The translations under genes were made by a program, and so were the position numbers. The notes under the pieces were generated by a model. The model saw nothing but the letters and a program-made list of their open reading frames with translations. It did not search any database and was not told the origin of the DNA. Below, in pieces: positions 36,803 to 47,567 of a stretch of 64,000 nucleotides of DNA. The first letter of the stretch is position 1. The number at the start of each line of letters is the position of its first letter. The DNA is from Halopseudomonas salina (GTDB taxonomy: Bacteria > Pseudomonadota > Gammaproteobacteria > Pseudomonadales > Pseudomonadaceae). Location: contig NZ_VTTI01000008.1 of NCBI RefSeq assembly GCF_008641105.1, positions 122,328 to 186,327 of the forward strand, in the 5' to 3' direction.

Positions 36803-38848
36803 TCAGCCCAGCGCCAGCCCACTGATACGCCGCACCGGCGTGCGCACTGCCTCTTCGAATACGCCGTCCCGGCTTTCCAGCAGGGTAAAGTGTTTACTGG
36901 CGCGGGTTATGGCGGTGTAGACCAGCTCCTTCGTCAGCACCGGGTTACGCGATGGCGGCAGCACCAGTGCTGCATGGGTAAACTCCGAGCCCTGGGATTT
37001 ATGCACCGTCATCGCAAAGACCGTTTCCACCTCGGGCAACCGACTGGGCAAGACAAAGCGGATGCCCCCACTGCCATCGTTGCGCGCAAAAGCTACCCTG
37101 AGCGCCTCCCGCTCTGGCGCGCCTGGCTGCAGAGCAGGCTCGGCAACACGCAGGGCAATCCCGATGTCCCCATTCATCAAGCCCAGGGCGTAATCATTAC
37201 GGGTTACCAGCACGGGTCTGCCTTCATACCAACCCTGATCGCTACCCAGCAACCCTCGATGACGCAGCAGGCTGGCAACCCGCTGATTCACCGCTTCCAC
37301 GCCCCAGTCCCCCCGGCGCACCGCGCAGAGCAGCTGGAACTGATCGAAGGTCGTCAGCACCTGCCGCGCCCATTGCTGCCAGGTATCACTGTCGGCTGGC
37401 GTGCCCGCGGGTGGACGAGTATCACCCAGTACTTGCAGATAACGCTGATAACCCGGCAATGCGTCGGTGCCCAGCACACAGGCAGCAAAGGCCGGATCAG
37501 CCGGCTTGCTCAGGCTACGCTGATGAATATCGGCAAAGCTGCCCGACTGCAACAGACGACGGGCATCCCCGGCAGCACAGCGATTGACCGCACGCGCCAG
37601 CTCACCGATACCGCTGTCGCCGCCGAAGCGGTGCGAGTACCGCAGCATCGCCGTCTGCTGCTCCAGCGGATGAGTGGCCTCGCTGCCAGGGTGCAGGCCA
37701 GCCGAGGTCAGCGTCTGACCACTGACCCGTTCCAGCCATGCCAGCGTCTGCTCACTGTAGTGACCCTGGTCAGCGCCCCGACACAGGTCACCCAGCACAG
37801 CCCCGGCTTCCACCGAGGCCAACTGGTCCTTGTCACCTAGCAGGATCAACCGCGCCGAAGGCGGCAAGGCAGCCAGCACGCACGCCATCATTTCCAGGTC
37901 GATCATTGAGGCTTCGTCGATCACCAGCACGTCCAGCGCCAGCGGATTATCCCGGTGATGGCGGAAGTGCCGGCTGTGCGGCAAGCTGCCAAGCAACCGA
38001 TGCAGCGTCCCTACCTCGCTGGGAATTGCCCCTTTGACCACATCATCCACCGGGAGACTGCCCACCTGCCTGCCAATGGATTCGGTCAAGCGTGCCGCCG
38101 CCTTGCCGGTTGGTGCCGCCAGACGAATACGCAGCGGTTTGCCGGCAGCCACTGCCGGCGTCTGCAGTAACGCCAGCAGGCGCACAACGGTCGTGGTCTT
38201 GCCGGTACCCGGGCCACCGGTAATGATGCTGAAGCGGCCCCGGGCGGCCAGCGCGCAGGCCAGCTCCTGCCAGTCCGGGTGCTGTTTACTGTCGGCAAAA
38301 AGCCCCTGCAAACGCTCTGGAAAGTCGGCCTGCACATCCAGCGGTGCGTTCAGGCGGCGGTGCACATCAGTCACTACCTGCTGCTCGTACTGCCAGTAGC
38401 GGCGCAGATACAGGCGCTGGCCCACGAGTACCAGCGGGCGCGTGCCCTGATCGGGCGCCTGGCTGTCCACCACGTCGCTGGCACTCAGGGCAGCACACCA
38501 GTATTCGAGGTTATAGCCGCGCAGCAATTGCGAGGGCAGAAGCACATTGCTGTCCTCGGCATTATCCGGTGGCAGGGACAGGGCAAAATCCGGTTCAGCG
38601 AGGGTGGCTCCCAGATCCAGGCACACATGACCGTGGCCCAGCTGATGGCTGACCAGGGCCGCTGCGAGCAAGACCGGCGCACTGCAGTCAGGCGCCTGCT
38701 CCACCAGAAAACCGGCCAGTGCACGATCCAGCGCCCGCAACCAGCCATGTTGCTGCCAATCATCGAGCAGGCCCAACAAGGCTGCACTACTGTCGAGATA
38801 GGCATGTGTGGTGGGCTGCGCGCCCAGCAGATCCAGTTGTTCAGACAT
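36803..38848 (-). CDS. recD: exodeoxyribonuclease V alpha subunit
   Basis: A 681-residue superfamily 1 5'-3' helicase of the RecBCD double-strand-break repair machine. Walker A is GGPGTGKTTTVVRLLALL near residue 195, Walker B DVLVIDEASMIDL, and the C-terminal motif VFAMTVHKSQGSEF is helicase motif V/VI. The start MSEQLDLLG at 38848 is chosen over 38875, because the extra residues (MPVRPGRWR) are unlike family starts; the ATG lies eight bases inside the recB end. It is last in recC-recB-recD. Confidence 0.95.
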   Translation of the reverse strand: MSEQLDLLGAQPTTHAYLDSSAALLGLLDDWQQHGWLRALDRALAGFLVEQAPDCSAPVLLAAALVSHQLGHGHVCLDLGATLAEPDFALSLPPDNAEDSNVLLPSQLLRGYNLEYWCAALSASDVVDSQAPDQGTRPLVLVGQRLYLRRYWQYEQQVVTDVHRRLNAPLDVQADFPERLQGLFADSKQHPDWQELACALAARGRFSIITGGPGTGKTTTVVRLLALLQTPAVAAGKPLRIRLAAPTGKAAARLTESIGRQVGSLPVDDVVKGAIPSEVGTLHRLLGSLPHSRHFRHHRDNPLALDVLVIDEASMIDLEMMACVLAALPPSARLILLGDKDQLASVEAGAVLGDLCRGADQGHYSEQTLAWLERVSGQTLTSAGLHPGSEATHPLEQQTAMLRYSHRFGGDSGIGELARAVNRCAAGDARRLLQSGSFADIHQRSLSKPADPAFAACVLGTDALPGYQRYLQVLGDTRPPAGTPADSDTWQQWARQVLTTFDQFQLLCAVRRGDWGVEAVNQRVASLLRHRGLLGSDQGWYEGRPVLVTRNDYALGLMNGDIGIALRVAEPALQPGAPEREALRVAFARNDGSGGIRFVLPSRLPEVETVFAMTVHKSQGSEFTHAALVLPPSRNPVLTKELVYTAITRASKHFTLLESRDGVFEEAVRTPVRRISGLALG

Positions 38849-41800
38849 GCGCCACCTCCCGGGCCTGACCGGCAAACAGCCGATCCAGGGTTTCGATCAA
38901 TTCGCGTGGGGGGCGGGTATGCCAGAGGCCGCCGCTGTCGGCGTCGATGCCGCGGATGAACCAGTAGGCGGCGCCGCCCATGTGCTGGTCATAGTCATAG
39001 TCGGGCAGGCGCGCGCGCAACTGTCGGTGCAGCGCCAGCACGTAGAAAACGTATTGCAGATCATAGCGATGTTCCAGAATCGCCTTGCCCATCGCCTGCT
39101 CGCTGTAGGCGCTGGCATCCGCGCCCAACCAGTTGGATTTGTAGTCCAGCACCCAATAGCGGCCCTGGTGCTCGAATACCAGGTCGATATAGCCCTTGAA
39201 CAACCCGTTCAACCGGTCGCTGCCGAGCGGCGGCCGCTCGGCAGCCCCCAGGGTATGCGCGCTGACCAGTTGATCAATAGCCTGGGCACTGACCCCGTGG
39301 GCCGCGAAAAGAAACTGCATCTCGCTCTGGTACTGCCCCCCCTGCAGGTCCGCCAGACTCAGCTCACTTTGCGGTGCGACGCCTTTGAAGGTCAGCAGAC
39401 TGACCATCCAGTTGCTCAGGCAGCCGCCCCATTCAGCCCAGTTACGGCGCTGACAACGGGGGTAGACCCGCTCCGCACATAAATCCGGATCGGCAAACTG
39501 GGCAAAACCGTCATCCGCGGCCAGCTCGAGCAGACCGTGCAGGAAGGTGCCCGGCTGTGGGCCCCGCGGGAAGCGATGCATGCTTGGCGTCTCGCCGGGC
39601 CGCAGGGGGGCAAAGATATCGACCTTGTCATCGGCAAAGTAGTCGGTCTCATGGCCGCCGATCAGCGCGCTGTAGGAGCCGATCCACCAGCGGGCAAAGG
39701 TCGGGTGGTCCGGATGCCGTTCGCGCAGTTCGGTGTGTGGAACAGCAATGGGTTGATACTCTATGTCCTCTGCTTTTGGGGCGGCATCGACAACCAGAGT
39801 CCCTGGCTGCACCCAGGCGCTCAGCCATTCGCCGAGTTGCGCTGGCTGCTGCAGTACCGCCCCGCCAGTCAGCAGCCAGGCAATAGCGCTGTGATGCAGG
39901 ACCGAGGATTTGCGATTGCCGCTTTTCAGGTCGGCCAACCCCAGCCAGCAGGCATGTCGGGCTCGGGTCAGCGCCACGTAAAGCAGACGCAGATCTTCAC
40001 CCAGCCGTTCGCCGTCGGCCTGGGCCACGGCATTGTCGTCCGGCGCCAGATCCAGGCGGCGCGTGTCGCCATCATGCAGCCACAGCGGCTTCTTGCCGTC
40101 GGCTGGGCGGCTATGGGCGATAAAGGGCAGGAACACCAGCGGGTATTCCAGGCCCTTGGATTTGTGGATGGTGACGACCTTGACCAGTTCAGCGTCGCTC
40201 TCCAGACGCAACACCTGATCGTCTGCGCTGCTGTCTGCGGGGTTGAGCAGCAATTCGCTCAAATGGCGGATCAGGGCCTGCTCGCCATCCAGCTCGCGGG
40301 CGGCGCGCTGCAACAGTTCGGCCAGATGCAGCAGGTTGGTCAGTCGGCGTTCACCGTCATTTTGCTTTAGAAGACGGGTGGGTAACTGGAATGCGTGCAG
40401 CAGTTGCTGCAGCATGGGCAGCACACCCTGACGCAGCCACAGCCGCCGAAAACCGTGGAACTGATCGACGCGCTGCTCCCAGAAACGCTCGTCTTCATTC
40501 AAGCGCTCCAGCTCTGCCCAACTCAACCCGAGGCTGGCGCTGGCCAGGGCGGCGCGCAACAGGCCGTCGTTACCCGGATCTGCACAGGCGCGCAGCCAGC
40601 GCAGCAGGTCCTGCGCCTCCTGACTGGCAAATACCGAATCCTTGTCGGAGAGATACACACTGCGCACGCCACGCGCCGCCAGGGCACTGCGGATACATTG
40701 GGCTTCGCGCCCCGTGCGCACCAGCACCGCCATGTCTGCGGGCTTGACCCCGGTGAAAGTGCCGTCGGGGTGGGCAAAACCGGCGTCACCCCGTTGCCCG
40801 GCGTTGAGCAACTCCACCATGGTTGTTGCACAAATTTCAGCCATCGACTGCCGGTAGTCATCCCCTTTCAGCGGCTCTTCGCCTGGCAGGTGCCAGAGGG
40901 TCATGGCCGGAGCTGCTGCGCCCTGCAGTTGCCAGACTTCCTTGCGACCGTTAGCCGCCACAGGAAGAAACGGCAGAGGATTGTCCGCTCCGCGGGCAAA
41001 GCGGAAAGCGCCCTGGGCATTGCCCGTTTCCGCCAGTTCAAACACCCGATTAACCGCATCGACCATGGGCTGGCTGGAGCGGAAGTTGGTATCCAGATTT
41101 TCATGCCGCCCGGATGTGTCCCGCCGTGCACGCAGGTAAGTATGAATATCCGCACCACGAAAACTGTAGATTGCCTGCTTGGGATCGCCGATCAGCAGCA
41201 GCGCGGTGCTCTGATCATTCTCCGCGACCCGGTAGACCGCATCGAAAATGCGGTATTGCAGCGGGTCGGTATCCTGAAATTCGTCGATCATCGCGACCGG
41301 AAACTGCGTGCGTATGACCTCGGCCAGACGTGGACCACTTGGGCCTTGCAGCGCGGCATCCAGGCGTTTGAGCATATCGTCAAAGCCCATCTGCGCGAGC
41401 CGCCGCTGTTCCTGCTCGAAGCGCTCGGCGATCCAGGCGGCGGCGTGCCTGAGGGCGTCCTGGTGAGGGTCGGGCAGGTCCGCCAATGCCTGCCGCAGCA
41501 GCGGCACCTGCTGTGGAGCCGGGTGCTCGGGAGGTATACCATTCTTCCAGGCCGCCGCCAGCCCGTCTTCGCTCAAGCGTTCCCAGGCCGAATCTGTTAG
41601 GCCTGGAGTTTGCATTTGTGGGTCTTCGGCCCAGGCGCGCAGGGCCTCGAACCAGGGCGCAAAATAGCGGCGCTGCAGCATGCGGCCATTGACCTCTTTT
41701 TGTTCCACCCCCTGCTCGAGCAGCTGTTCCAGCTCATCCGCCCATTGCAGCCAGGGAGCCTTCAACTGCGCCAGATCCTGTTCCCGCTGCGCAAGACTGT

Positions 41801-42473
41801 TGGCGATCAGTGCATGCAACTGACCCTCAGTCGGGGGCAGCTGATCAGTCAGCAGGGCGTGCAGCGAGCCCAACAAACGCCCGGGGCTTTGCCAGTGCTT
41901 GGCCACCCAGTCCAGTGCCGCGCCACTCAGTGGATAACACTGTTCGCGCCAGTAATCCCGGGCAACCTGGGCGCGCAGCTCCCGTTGATCGGTTTCCAGG
42001 GTCTGTTCAAACAGGCTACCACTGTCAAAGGCGTGCTCGCGCAGCATGCGCTGGCACCAGCTATGTATGGTGGAAACGGCGGCCTGATCCATCCACTGGG
42101 CGGCAATTTCGAGTTTGCGCGCGCAGCCGGGCCACTGATCGGCAGGCGTCTGCTCGCGAAGCTGGGCAATGATCGGGTCGGGCTTGTCCAGCTCGCCACG
42201 AAAAGCCATGGCAGCATCGACCAGACGAGCGCGAATACGATCACGCAGCTCCTGGGTCGCAGCCTCGGTGAAGGTCACTACCAGGATGTCCGGCGGTAGC
42301 AGCGCGCGCGGATAATCCGCCGCTGCGCCACGACCTAGTACCAGACGCAGATAGAGCGCGGAAATGGTAAAGGTCTTGCCGGTGCCGGCACTGGCTTCGA
42401 TCAGGCGGCTTCCACGCAGGGGACAGCGCAGGGCCAAAGGCATCTGGCTATTATGAACAGGCGTATTGCTCAT
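38841..42473 (-). CDS. recB: exodeoxyribonuclease V beta subunit
   Basis: A 1210-residue 3'-5' helicase and nuclease. The helicase half starts with IEASAGTGKTFTISALYLRL and carries FQDTDPLQYRIFD (motif II) and VVTIHKSKGLEYPLVF (motif V/VI). The C-terminal nuclease domain has YIDLVFEHQGRYWVLDYKSN, with the conserved Asp and the D-Y-K active-site residues, close to E. coli RecB. Length is near the E. coli 1180. It overlaps the recC stop by four bases (ATGA), and recD starts within its end. Confidence 0.97.
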   Translation of the reverse strand: MSNTPVHNSQMPLALRCPLRGSRLIEASAGTGKTFTISALYLRLVLGRGAAADYPRALLPPDILVVTFTEAATQELRDRIRARLVDAAMAFRGELDKPDPIIAQLREQTPADQWPGCARKLEIAAQWMDQAAVSTIHSWCQRMLREHAFDSGSLFEQTLETDQRELRAQVARDYWREQCYPLSGAALDWVAKHWQSPGRLLGSLHALLTDQLPPTEGQLHALIANSLAQREQDLAQLKAPWLQWADELEQLLEQGVEQKEVNGRMLQRRYFAPWFEALRAWAEDPQMQTPGLTDSAWERLSEDGLAAAWKNGIPPEHPAPQQVPLLRQALADLPDPHQDALRHAAAWIAERFEQEQRRLAQMGFDDMLKRLDAALQGPSGPRLAEVIRTQFPVAMIDEFQDTDPLQYRIFDAVYRVAENDQSTALLLIGDPKQAIYSFRGADIHTYLRARRDTSGRHENLDTNFRSSQPMVDAVNRVFELAETGNAQGAFRFARGADNPLPFLPVAANGRKEVWQLQGAAAPAMTLWHLPGEEPLKGDDYRQSMAEICATTMVELLNAGQRGDAGFAHPDGTFTGVKPADMAVLVRTGREAQCIRSALAARGVRSVYLSDKDSVFASQEAQDLLRWLRACADPGNDGLLRAALASASLGLSWAELERLNEDERFWEQRVDQFHGFRRLWLRQGVLPMLQQLLHAFQLPTRLLKQNDGERRLTNLLHLAELLQRAARELDGEQALIRHLSELLLNPADSSADDQVLRLESDAELVKVVTIHKSKGLEYPLVFLPFIAHSRPADGKKPLWLHDGDTRRLDLAPDDNAVAQADGERLGEDLRLLYVALTRARHACWLGLADLKSGNRKSSVLHHSAIAWLLTGGAVLQQPAQLGEWLSAWVQPGTLVVDAAPKAEDIEYQPIAVPHTELRERHPDHPTFARWWIGSYSALIGGHETDYFADDKVDIFAPLRPGETPSMHRFPRGPQPGTFLHGLLELAADDGFAQFADPDLCAERVYPRCQRRNWAEWGGCLSNWMVSLLTFKGVAPQSELSLADLQGGQYQSEMQFLFAAHGVSAQAIDQLVSAHTLGAAERPPLGSDRLNGLFKGYIDLVFEHQGRYWVLDYKSNWLGADASAYSEQAMGKAILEHRYDLQYVFYVLALHRQLRARLPDYDYDQHMGGAAYWFIRGIDADSGGLWHTRPPRELIETLDRLFAGQAREVAHV

Positions 42474-45400
42474 GCCTCAACCTCCACTGGCTGCACTGTT
42501 AACCATGTATTTTCCAGCATCTGCGCCAGCGGCTGGTAAAGGGATTGCGCCCAGGTCTCAAAGCCTGCTGCCTGCAGGCTGGCGTAATCCGGATAGCTGC
42601 GTTGCAGGGCAACACTTCTAAGCATCGCGCCCGGCTTGAAGTCAGTGCCCTCGTAGTGCTCACGTGTCTTGCCATCGTCACCGTGGGCCAGCCAAAGCAT
42701 GCCGGTTTCCAGTTCGGCAGGCAGGGGCTGCTGCAGGCCAGCCAACCAGGCGGCCAGCCAGGCTTGCAGAATATCCTGAGCCTGCTCGACGGGTACCGGC
42801 AGCAGTAACAGATTGGCATCCTCGGCGATCAGGCACCCTTGTATGGCATGCCCGTTGGCACAGGCCAAAAGATGTCGGCAGACCGCCGACAGCACGCGCT
42901 TCCAACGTAAGGTCTTGTTCTTGCCGGTACCATCCTGCAGACGTCCCGTTTCCAGCTGCAGCAACATCTGCCCATCAGTCGCGCCGGATTCCCGCAACCC
43001 GGTGAGCCAGTCCCGCAGCTCGATCCCCGGAGCGCTGGCCACCAGCGCCAGCGGCTCATCCACGGGACGATCCCATATCTCGGCAAGCTGGCGGTAGCGC
43101 GTCAATTGCTCGGCCAGGGGTTCGATCAGCGCCTGCCGACCCAGCTCGCCAAAACCGGCCAGGGGCAAGGTACCGCGCCGACTCAGGCGCGCGGACTCCT
43201 GCTTGACAACGGCAGTCCAATCAGCGTATGGCCCACTGGCCAGGGTGCGCTGCAACAACCATTGCCTGAGCTCAAAACGTTGCAGGCCGTCCAGCACGAA
43301 GGACTCATCGTCCTCGCTGTGCAAGTCAGCGTCGCGAAACCAGATCTTGAGGCGGCGCGCAAAGAAATGCTCTACCGGGTTACGCAGAAAGCGTTGCAGG
43401 GCATTCAGGTCAATAGGCTCGGTCAGGTTGACGGGCGGCAGTGGCGTATCACTGACTGCCTGCAAGGGGCTGTCGTGCAATGCCCGCCAATCGCCGGCAT
43501 AGCTGAACAGCGCAGGATTGCTGGCATCGAAATACTGACGACTGAACGGCTGCAACGGATGTTCTGTGGACAATGCTGCAAGGAGGTCCACATCCGGTTC
43601 GGCGGCCTGCCAGCCAGCGGCAAGATGATCACGTAACTGCCCGATCAATACTGACGGGGGGCGTTCGCCGTTGTCGCGGATGCTGCGCCCGACCCAACTG
43701 ATGTACAGGGTGTCGCGGGCCGACAGCAGGGCTTCGAGCAACAGATAGCGATCATCCTCGCGCCGGGACCGGTCCCCCGGGCGGTAATCGTTGGCCATCA
43801 GGTCGAAATCCAGCGGCGGTTGGGCGCGCGGGTAATCTCCATCATTCATGCCCAGCAGGCAGACCTGGCGAAAGGGAATCGCGCGCATCGGCATCAGGGT
43901 GCAGACGTTCACCGAGCCGGCCAGAAACCGCTGACTCAACTGACTCTGGCCGACACTCTCGAGCCAGGCTTCGGCCACCACATTCAGGGGCAGCGCCTCG
44001 TTCAGCTCTACGTCGTCACACAGCTCCAGCCATTGATCGAGACTCTCCTGCAATTGCCCGATGAGTACCTGATCCGTCTCGCTGGCAGCCAGGAAGAAAT
44101 CCGCCAGCAGCGCCCGCAAACGCTCGCCCCAAAGGGCCGGCAACGCGGGCTCGGCAAGCGACCGTTCGTGCCGATCGAGCGTATTGAGCAGTTGATCAAG
44201 TGGACCGATAAGCGCCGCATCCAGGCCGCCCACTTCATCGTAGGGTTCGGTCGTGCCCCAGGCAGATCCTCCCCCGCTGGCGTAACCCAGCAGCATGCGC
44301 CGCAGCCCGAAGCGCCAACTGTTGTTATCCAGTCCGGCGGGCAGCCCGCGCGCGCTGAGACGCTCCTGATCCAGGCCCCAGCGAATGCCGGCGCCCTCGA
44401 TCCACCGCTGCAGCGTCGGCAGGTCGGCCTCAGCCAGGCCGAACCGGCTGCGCACGGCGGGTACATCGAGCAGATCCAGCACCTCGCTGACCGGCAGCCG
44501 ACTGTGCGGCAACTGCAGCAGGTGCTCCAGGGCGATCAACAGCGGCTCGCGGCCGCGTTGGTTCTGATCGGCCAGGGTGAAGGGTATATAGCGCGGGTCA
44601 TCCGGAGCGTACTGGCCGAAAACCGCCTGTATGTGCGGGGCGTAAGTGTCCACGTCGGGGACCATGACGATGACATCACGGGGGCGCAACTGATGGTTGC
44701 GGGCAAAGCCATCGAGTAACTGGTCGTGCAGGATCTCCACTTCCCGCTGCGGGCTGTGGGCGATGTGAAAACGGATGGATGTGTCACTCGCCAATGGCCG
44801 TCGCGCATCAGCTGTCCCTGGCTGCAGCGTCAGGGGCGGCCACTGGCTGCGGGTTTCCGCCAGGGGACGCAACTCGAGGATATCCTGCTGCAACTGTTCG
44901 AGCAGCGTGGCTCCGGCGTTATCCTCGAACAGGTCGACACGGCCGCCGTTGATCGCGGCAAAACGGACTTCATAGCTGACGCGCTCGTCGTGCACATCAA
45001 GCAGATTGATATAGTCGCGACCCTGCTTGCCCCAGGCGGCCAGCAGCGGATGCGCATGCTGATGCAGGGTGCTTTCATCCAGGTGCAGCGGGCTGTCGGG
45101 CTTGGCTTTCTGGCGGCGATACTGGTGGCGAAGCAATTCCCGGTCGGCAACGATGTCGCCCCAATAGAACTGGCAGGGATTCAAAACGGCCAGCAGCACC
45201 TGGCTGAAGCGTCCCAGTGCGGCCAGGGCTTCTAGGGTCTGCGCTGGCAGGGACGAGATACCAAAGACAATAACGCGCCGCGGCAGGCCGGCAGGCCGCT
45301 GGCTGGCAGTCAGTAAACTGTCCAGGGCCCGTGGATGTACTCCGGCGCGACTGTTGCTGACATGCTCACTGCCCACATCCGCCAGCACTGCCCGCCAGAG

Positions 45401-45985
45401 CGCCGGCTGCCAGAGCTCATGGTCCTCCAGCTGCCGGGTTCCGCTGCGCGCCAGACTGACCCGGTTGTGGCCCTGGGCCCAATCATTCAACCAGTCCGCC
45501 CGGTAAACCTGATACTGATCGAACAGGTCGGCCAGACGCTCGGCCAGTTGGTAACGTTTGCGGCAGTCACCATCGTCGGCGAGAAAACGCTCGAGGGGGG
45601 CAAAGGCGGGGTCCTGCAGCAGACCCGGCAGTAGACGCAGCAGACGCCAGGTTAGCGGTTGCTTGTCCAGCGGCGAGCTCGCAGGCACGCTGTCGGCGCC
45701 GAGCACGCCACGGTAGAGTTGCCAGAGAAACTGGGCAGGTAGCTGCACATCCAGGGCTGCCGCAATGCCGCAGCCACCCTCCTCCCGATCTGCCGCCAGC
45801 GCCATTTCCAGCCATTGGCCGATGCCATTGCTCTGGACCAGCACCACCTCGTTCTCGAGCGGGCCCAGGGGGTGCTCGCGCATCCAGTCAACCACCAACT
45901 GGCGCAGGGTCTCCAGCCGATTACCGTGCAGAATCATGAATCCGGGGGCGAGGTTGCCGGGGGCAAAACTGGCGCTGTCCTGCAT
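42470..45985 (-). CDS. recC: exodeoxyribonuclease V gamma subunit
   Basis: A 1171-residue scaffold and Chi-reading subunit with defunct helicase and nuclease folds. Visible are FMILHGNRLETLRQLVVDWM at the start, RVIVFGISSLPAQTLEALAALGR, FRQVCLLGMNDGDYPR and the defunct helicase block SVNVCTLMPMRAIPF. ATG 45983-45985 is chosen over the longer frame from 46036 because CAGGAG stands about five bases before it. It is first in the operon, and its stop overlaps recB. It is slightly longer than E. coli RecC (1122). Confidence 0.96.
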   Translation of the reverse strand: MQDSASFAPGNLAPGFMILHGNRLETLRQLVVDWMREHPLGPLENEVVLVQSNGIGQWLEMALAADREEGGCGIAAALDVQLPAQFLWQLYRGVLGADSVPASSPLDKQPLTWRLLRLLPGLLQDPAFAPLERFLADDGDCRKRYQLAERLADLFDQYQVYRADWLNDWAQGHNRVSLARSGTRQLEDHELWQPALWRAVLADVGSEHVSNSRAGVHPRALDSLLTASQRPAGLPRRVIVFGISSLPAQTLEALAALGRFSQVLLAVLNPCQFYWGDIVADRELLRHQYRRQKAKPDSPLHLDESTLHQHAHPLLAAWGKQGRDYINLLDVHDERVSYEVRFAAINGGRVDLFEDNAGATLLEQLQQDILELRPLAETRSQWPPLTLQPGTADARRPLASDTSIRFHIAHSPQREVEILHDQLLDGFARNHQLRPRDVIVMVPDVDTYAPHIQAVFGQYAPDDPRYIPFTLADQNQRGREPLLIALEHLLQLPHSRLPVSEVLDLLDVPAVRSRFGLAEADLPTLQRWIEGAGIRWGLDQERLSARGLPAGLDNNSWRFGLRRMLLGYASGGGSAWGTTEPYDEVGGLDAALIGPLDQLLNTLDRHERSLAEPALPALWGERLRALLADFFLAASETDQVLIGQLQESLDQWLELCDDVELNEALPLNVVAEAWLESVGQSQLSQRFLAGSVNVCTLMPMRAIPFRQVCLLGMNDGDYPRAQPPLDFDLMANDYRPGDRSRREDDRYLLLEALLSARDTLYISWVGRSIRDNGERPPSVLIGQLRDHLAAGWQAAEPDVDLLAALSTEHPLQPFSRQYFDASNPALFSYAGDWRALHDSPLQAVSDTPLPPVNLTEPIDLNALQRFLRNPVEHFFARRLKIWFRDADLHSEDDESFVLDGLQRFELRQWLLQRTLASGPYADWTAVVKQESARLSRRGTLPLAGFGELGRQALIEPLAEQLTRYRQLAEIWDRPVDEPLALVASAPGIELRDWLTGLRESGATDGQMLLQLETGRLQDGTGKNKTLRWKRVLSAVCRHLLACANGHAIQGCLIAEDANLLLLPVPVEQAQDILQAWLAAWLAGLQQPLPAELETGMLWLAHGDDGKTREHYEGTDFKPGAMLRSVALQRSYPDYASLQAAGFETWAQSLYQPLAQMLENTWLTVQPVEVEA

Positions 45986-46090
45986 CAGAACTCCTGTATT
46001 GACCGGCCTGCACAGGTGCAGCGCAGGTGACGCCATAGTATCAGGGGTTAGCGCGACAGATCAGGTCGCAGCGCGGTCAGTTCCAGGCCT

Positions 46091-47440
46091 CTAGACTTGC
46101 GAGCCAAGAAAGCGGCGCTCCCAGGGCGTTATCTCGTCCAGGAAGTGTTCGAGTTCCAATGTCTTGGTTGCCAGATAGCCATCAATGAATTCGTCATCAA
46201 ACAGTTCCCGCGCCAGTGTGCTGCGACTCAAGCGATTGATAGCCTCGTGCAGCGAGCCGGGCAGCTTGAGATGATCCGGCGCGACAAACTGGCCGCTGAC
46301 AGAGGGGCTAGGTTCTATTTCGTTATCAATGCCGTGCAGACCGGCAGCAAGACTGGCGGCTATCGCCAGATAGGGGTTGGCGTCGGCACCGGGCAAACGG
46401 TTTTCTACCCTGCGTGCATCCGGCGTACTGGCCGGAATGCGCAAGCCAGCGCTGCGGTTATCCTGCGCCCAGCAGAGATTGTTGGGCGAAGCAAAGATAT
46501 GGCAGAAGCGCTGATAGGAGTTGATATTCGGCGCCATCAACAACGTCAGGTCGGCCAGGCAAAGCTGCAGGCCACCAATGTAATGCGGGAAGCTGAAGGT
46601 CGGTTCGTTGTTGCGCGGATCGGTGAAGATGTTCCGTCCATGGGTTTTCTCGATCACGCTCTGGTGTATGTGCATTGAGCAGCCCGGTACCCGCGCCAGC
46701 GGCTTGGCCATGCACACCGCAATCAGACCGTGCTTGAGCGCGACCTCATGCAGCATGTGCTTGAACAGGAAGGTCTGGTCGGCAATCAATAGCGGATCGC
46801 CGTGCACGAAATTGATCTCGAACTGACTAACACCCATCTCGTGCATAAAGGTATCACGGGGAATCCCCAGCGCGGCCATACCCACCTTGATTTCATCGAA
46901 GAAAGGCCGCAGTCCGTTGTTGGAGCTAACGCTGAATGCGGCATTGCCCGGATCGCGGCGACCATCTATACCGACCGGCGGCTGGAACGGCAGATTAGCA
47001 TCAGAATGCCGTTCGAACAGGAAGAACTCCAGCTCGGTGGCAACGATCGGTTGCCAGTTGCGTTCGGCGTAACGGCCCACCACCTGCTTGAGCAACGTCC
47101 GGCACGAGAGTCCCGACAAGGTACCGTCGAGTTCCACCGCCTCGCACACCGCCAGTGCCCGGGGTGTTTCGGCCCATGGCAATACGTGCACCTGATCGGC
47201 CAAGGCGCGCAGCTGCAGATCACCATCATCGTCACCAAAAAAGCGTGGTTCCGGATAGCCGCCCATCAACGCCTGCAACAACACGCCACGGGCCATTTGC
47301 AGACGCCGGCCAGCGAGAAAGCCTTCCACGGTCATCACCTTGCCGCGGGGTATGCCGTTGAGGTCGGGGGTCACGCATTCGATTTCAGCGACTCCGGCCA
47401 GACGCATTTCCAGCGAGAGGGCAGCTAACGGCGAGGACAT
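46091..47440 (-). CDS. glutamine synthetase family, PuuA-like gamma-glutamylpolyamine synthetase
   Basis: A 449-residue GS-fold ligase. The N-terminal beta-grasp contains DLNGIPRGKVM, and the catalytic domain contains ATELEFFLFE, FEINFVHGDPL, GCSMHIHQSV and NRSAGLRIP. Lack of the adenylylation tyrosine loop of GlnA and the PRGK start place it with the PuuA/PauA/SpuI group. That group ATP-dependently glutamylates putrescine, spermidine or other amines in catabolism. It is transcribed alone with an AAGGTG ribosome site. The nearby nspC and carboxynorspermidine synthase genes fit a polyamine theme, but the exact amine is not visible. Confidence 0.85.
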   Translation of the reverse strand: MSSPLAALSLEMRLAGVAEIECVTPDLNGIPRGKVMTVEGFLAGRRLQMARGVLLQALMGGYPEPRFFGDDDGDLQLRALADQVHVLPWAETPRALAVCEAVELDGTLSGLSCRTLLKQVVGRYAERNWQPIVATELEFFLFERHSDANLPFQPPVGIDGRRDPGNAAFSVSSNNGLRPFFDEIKVGMAALGIPRDTFMHEMGVSQFEINFVHGDPLLIADQTFLFKHMLHEVALKHGLIAVCMAKPLARVPGCSMHIHQSVIEKTHGRNIFTDPRNNEPTFSFPHYIGGLQLCLADLTLLMAPNINSYQRFCHIFASPNNLCWAQDNRSAGLRIPASTPDARRVENRLPGADANPYLAIAASLAAGLHGIDNEIEPSPSVSGQFVAPDHLKLPGSLHEAINRLSRSTLARELFDDEFIDGYLATKTLELEHFLDEITPWERRFLGSQV

Positions 47441-47532
47441 GGGCAGACACCTTGTTCTGAACGGGGTAATTGACGTGAGACCGGATGATAGCCTGCCCTA
47501 ACGCGGCCGTCACCGCTCGAGCTATTCCCCGG

Positions 47533-47561
47533 TTGCCATCCCTGTAAGCTAAGCGTATCTT
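47533..47561 (+). promoter_or_regulatory. promoter of VOC lipoprotein gene
   Basis: TTGCCA at 47533-47538 and TATCTT at 47556-47561, spacing 17. The start point would fall near 47568, exactly where the inverted repeat begins. Confidence 0.55.
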
Positions 47562-47567
47562 GCACTC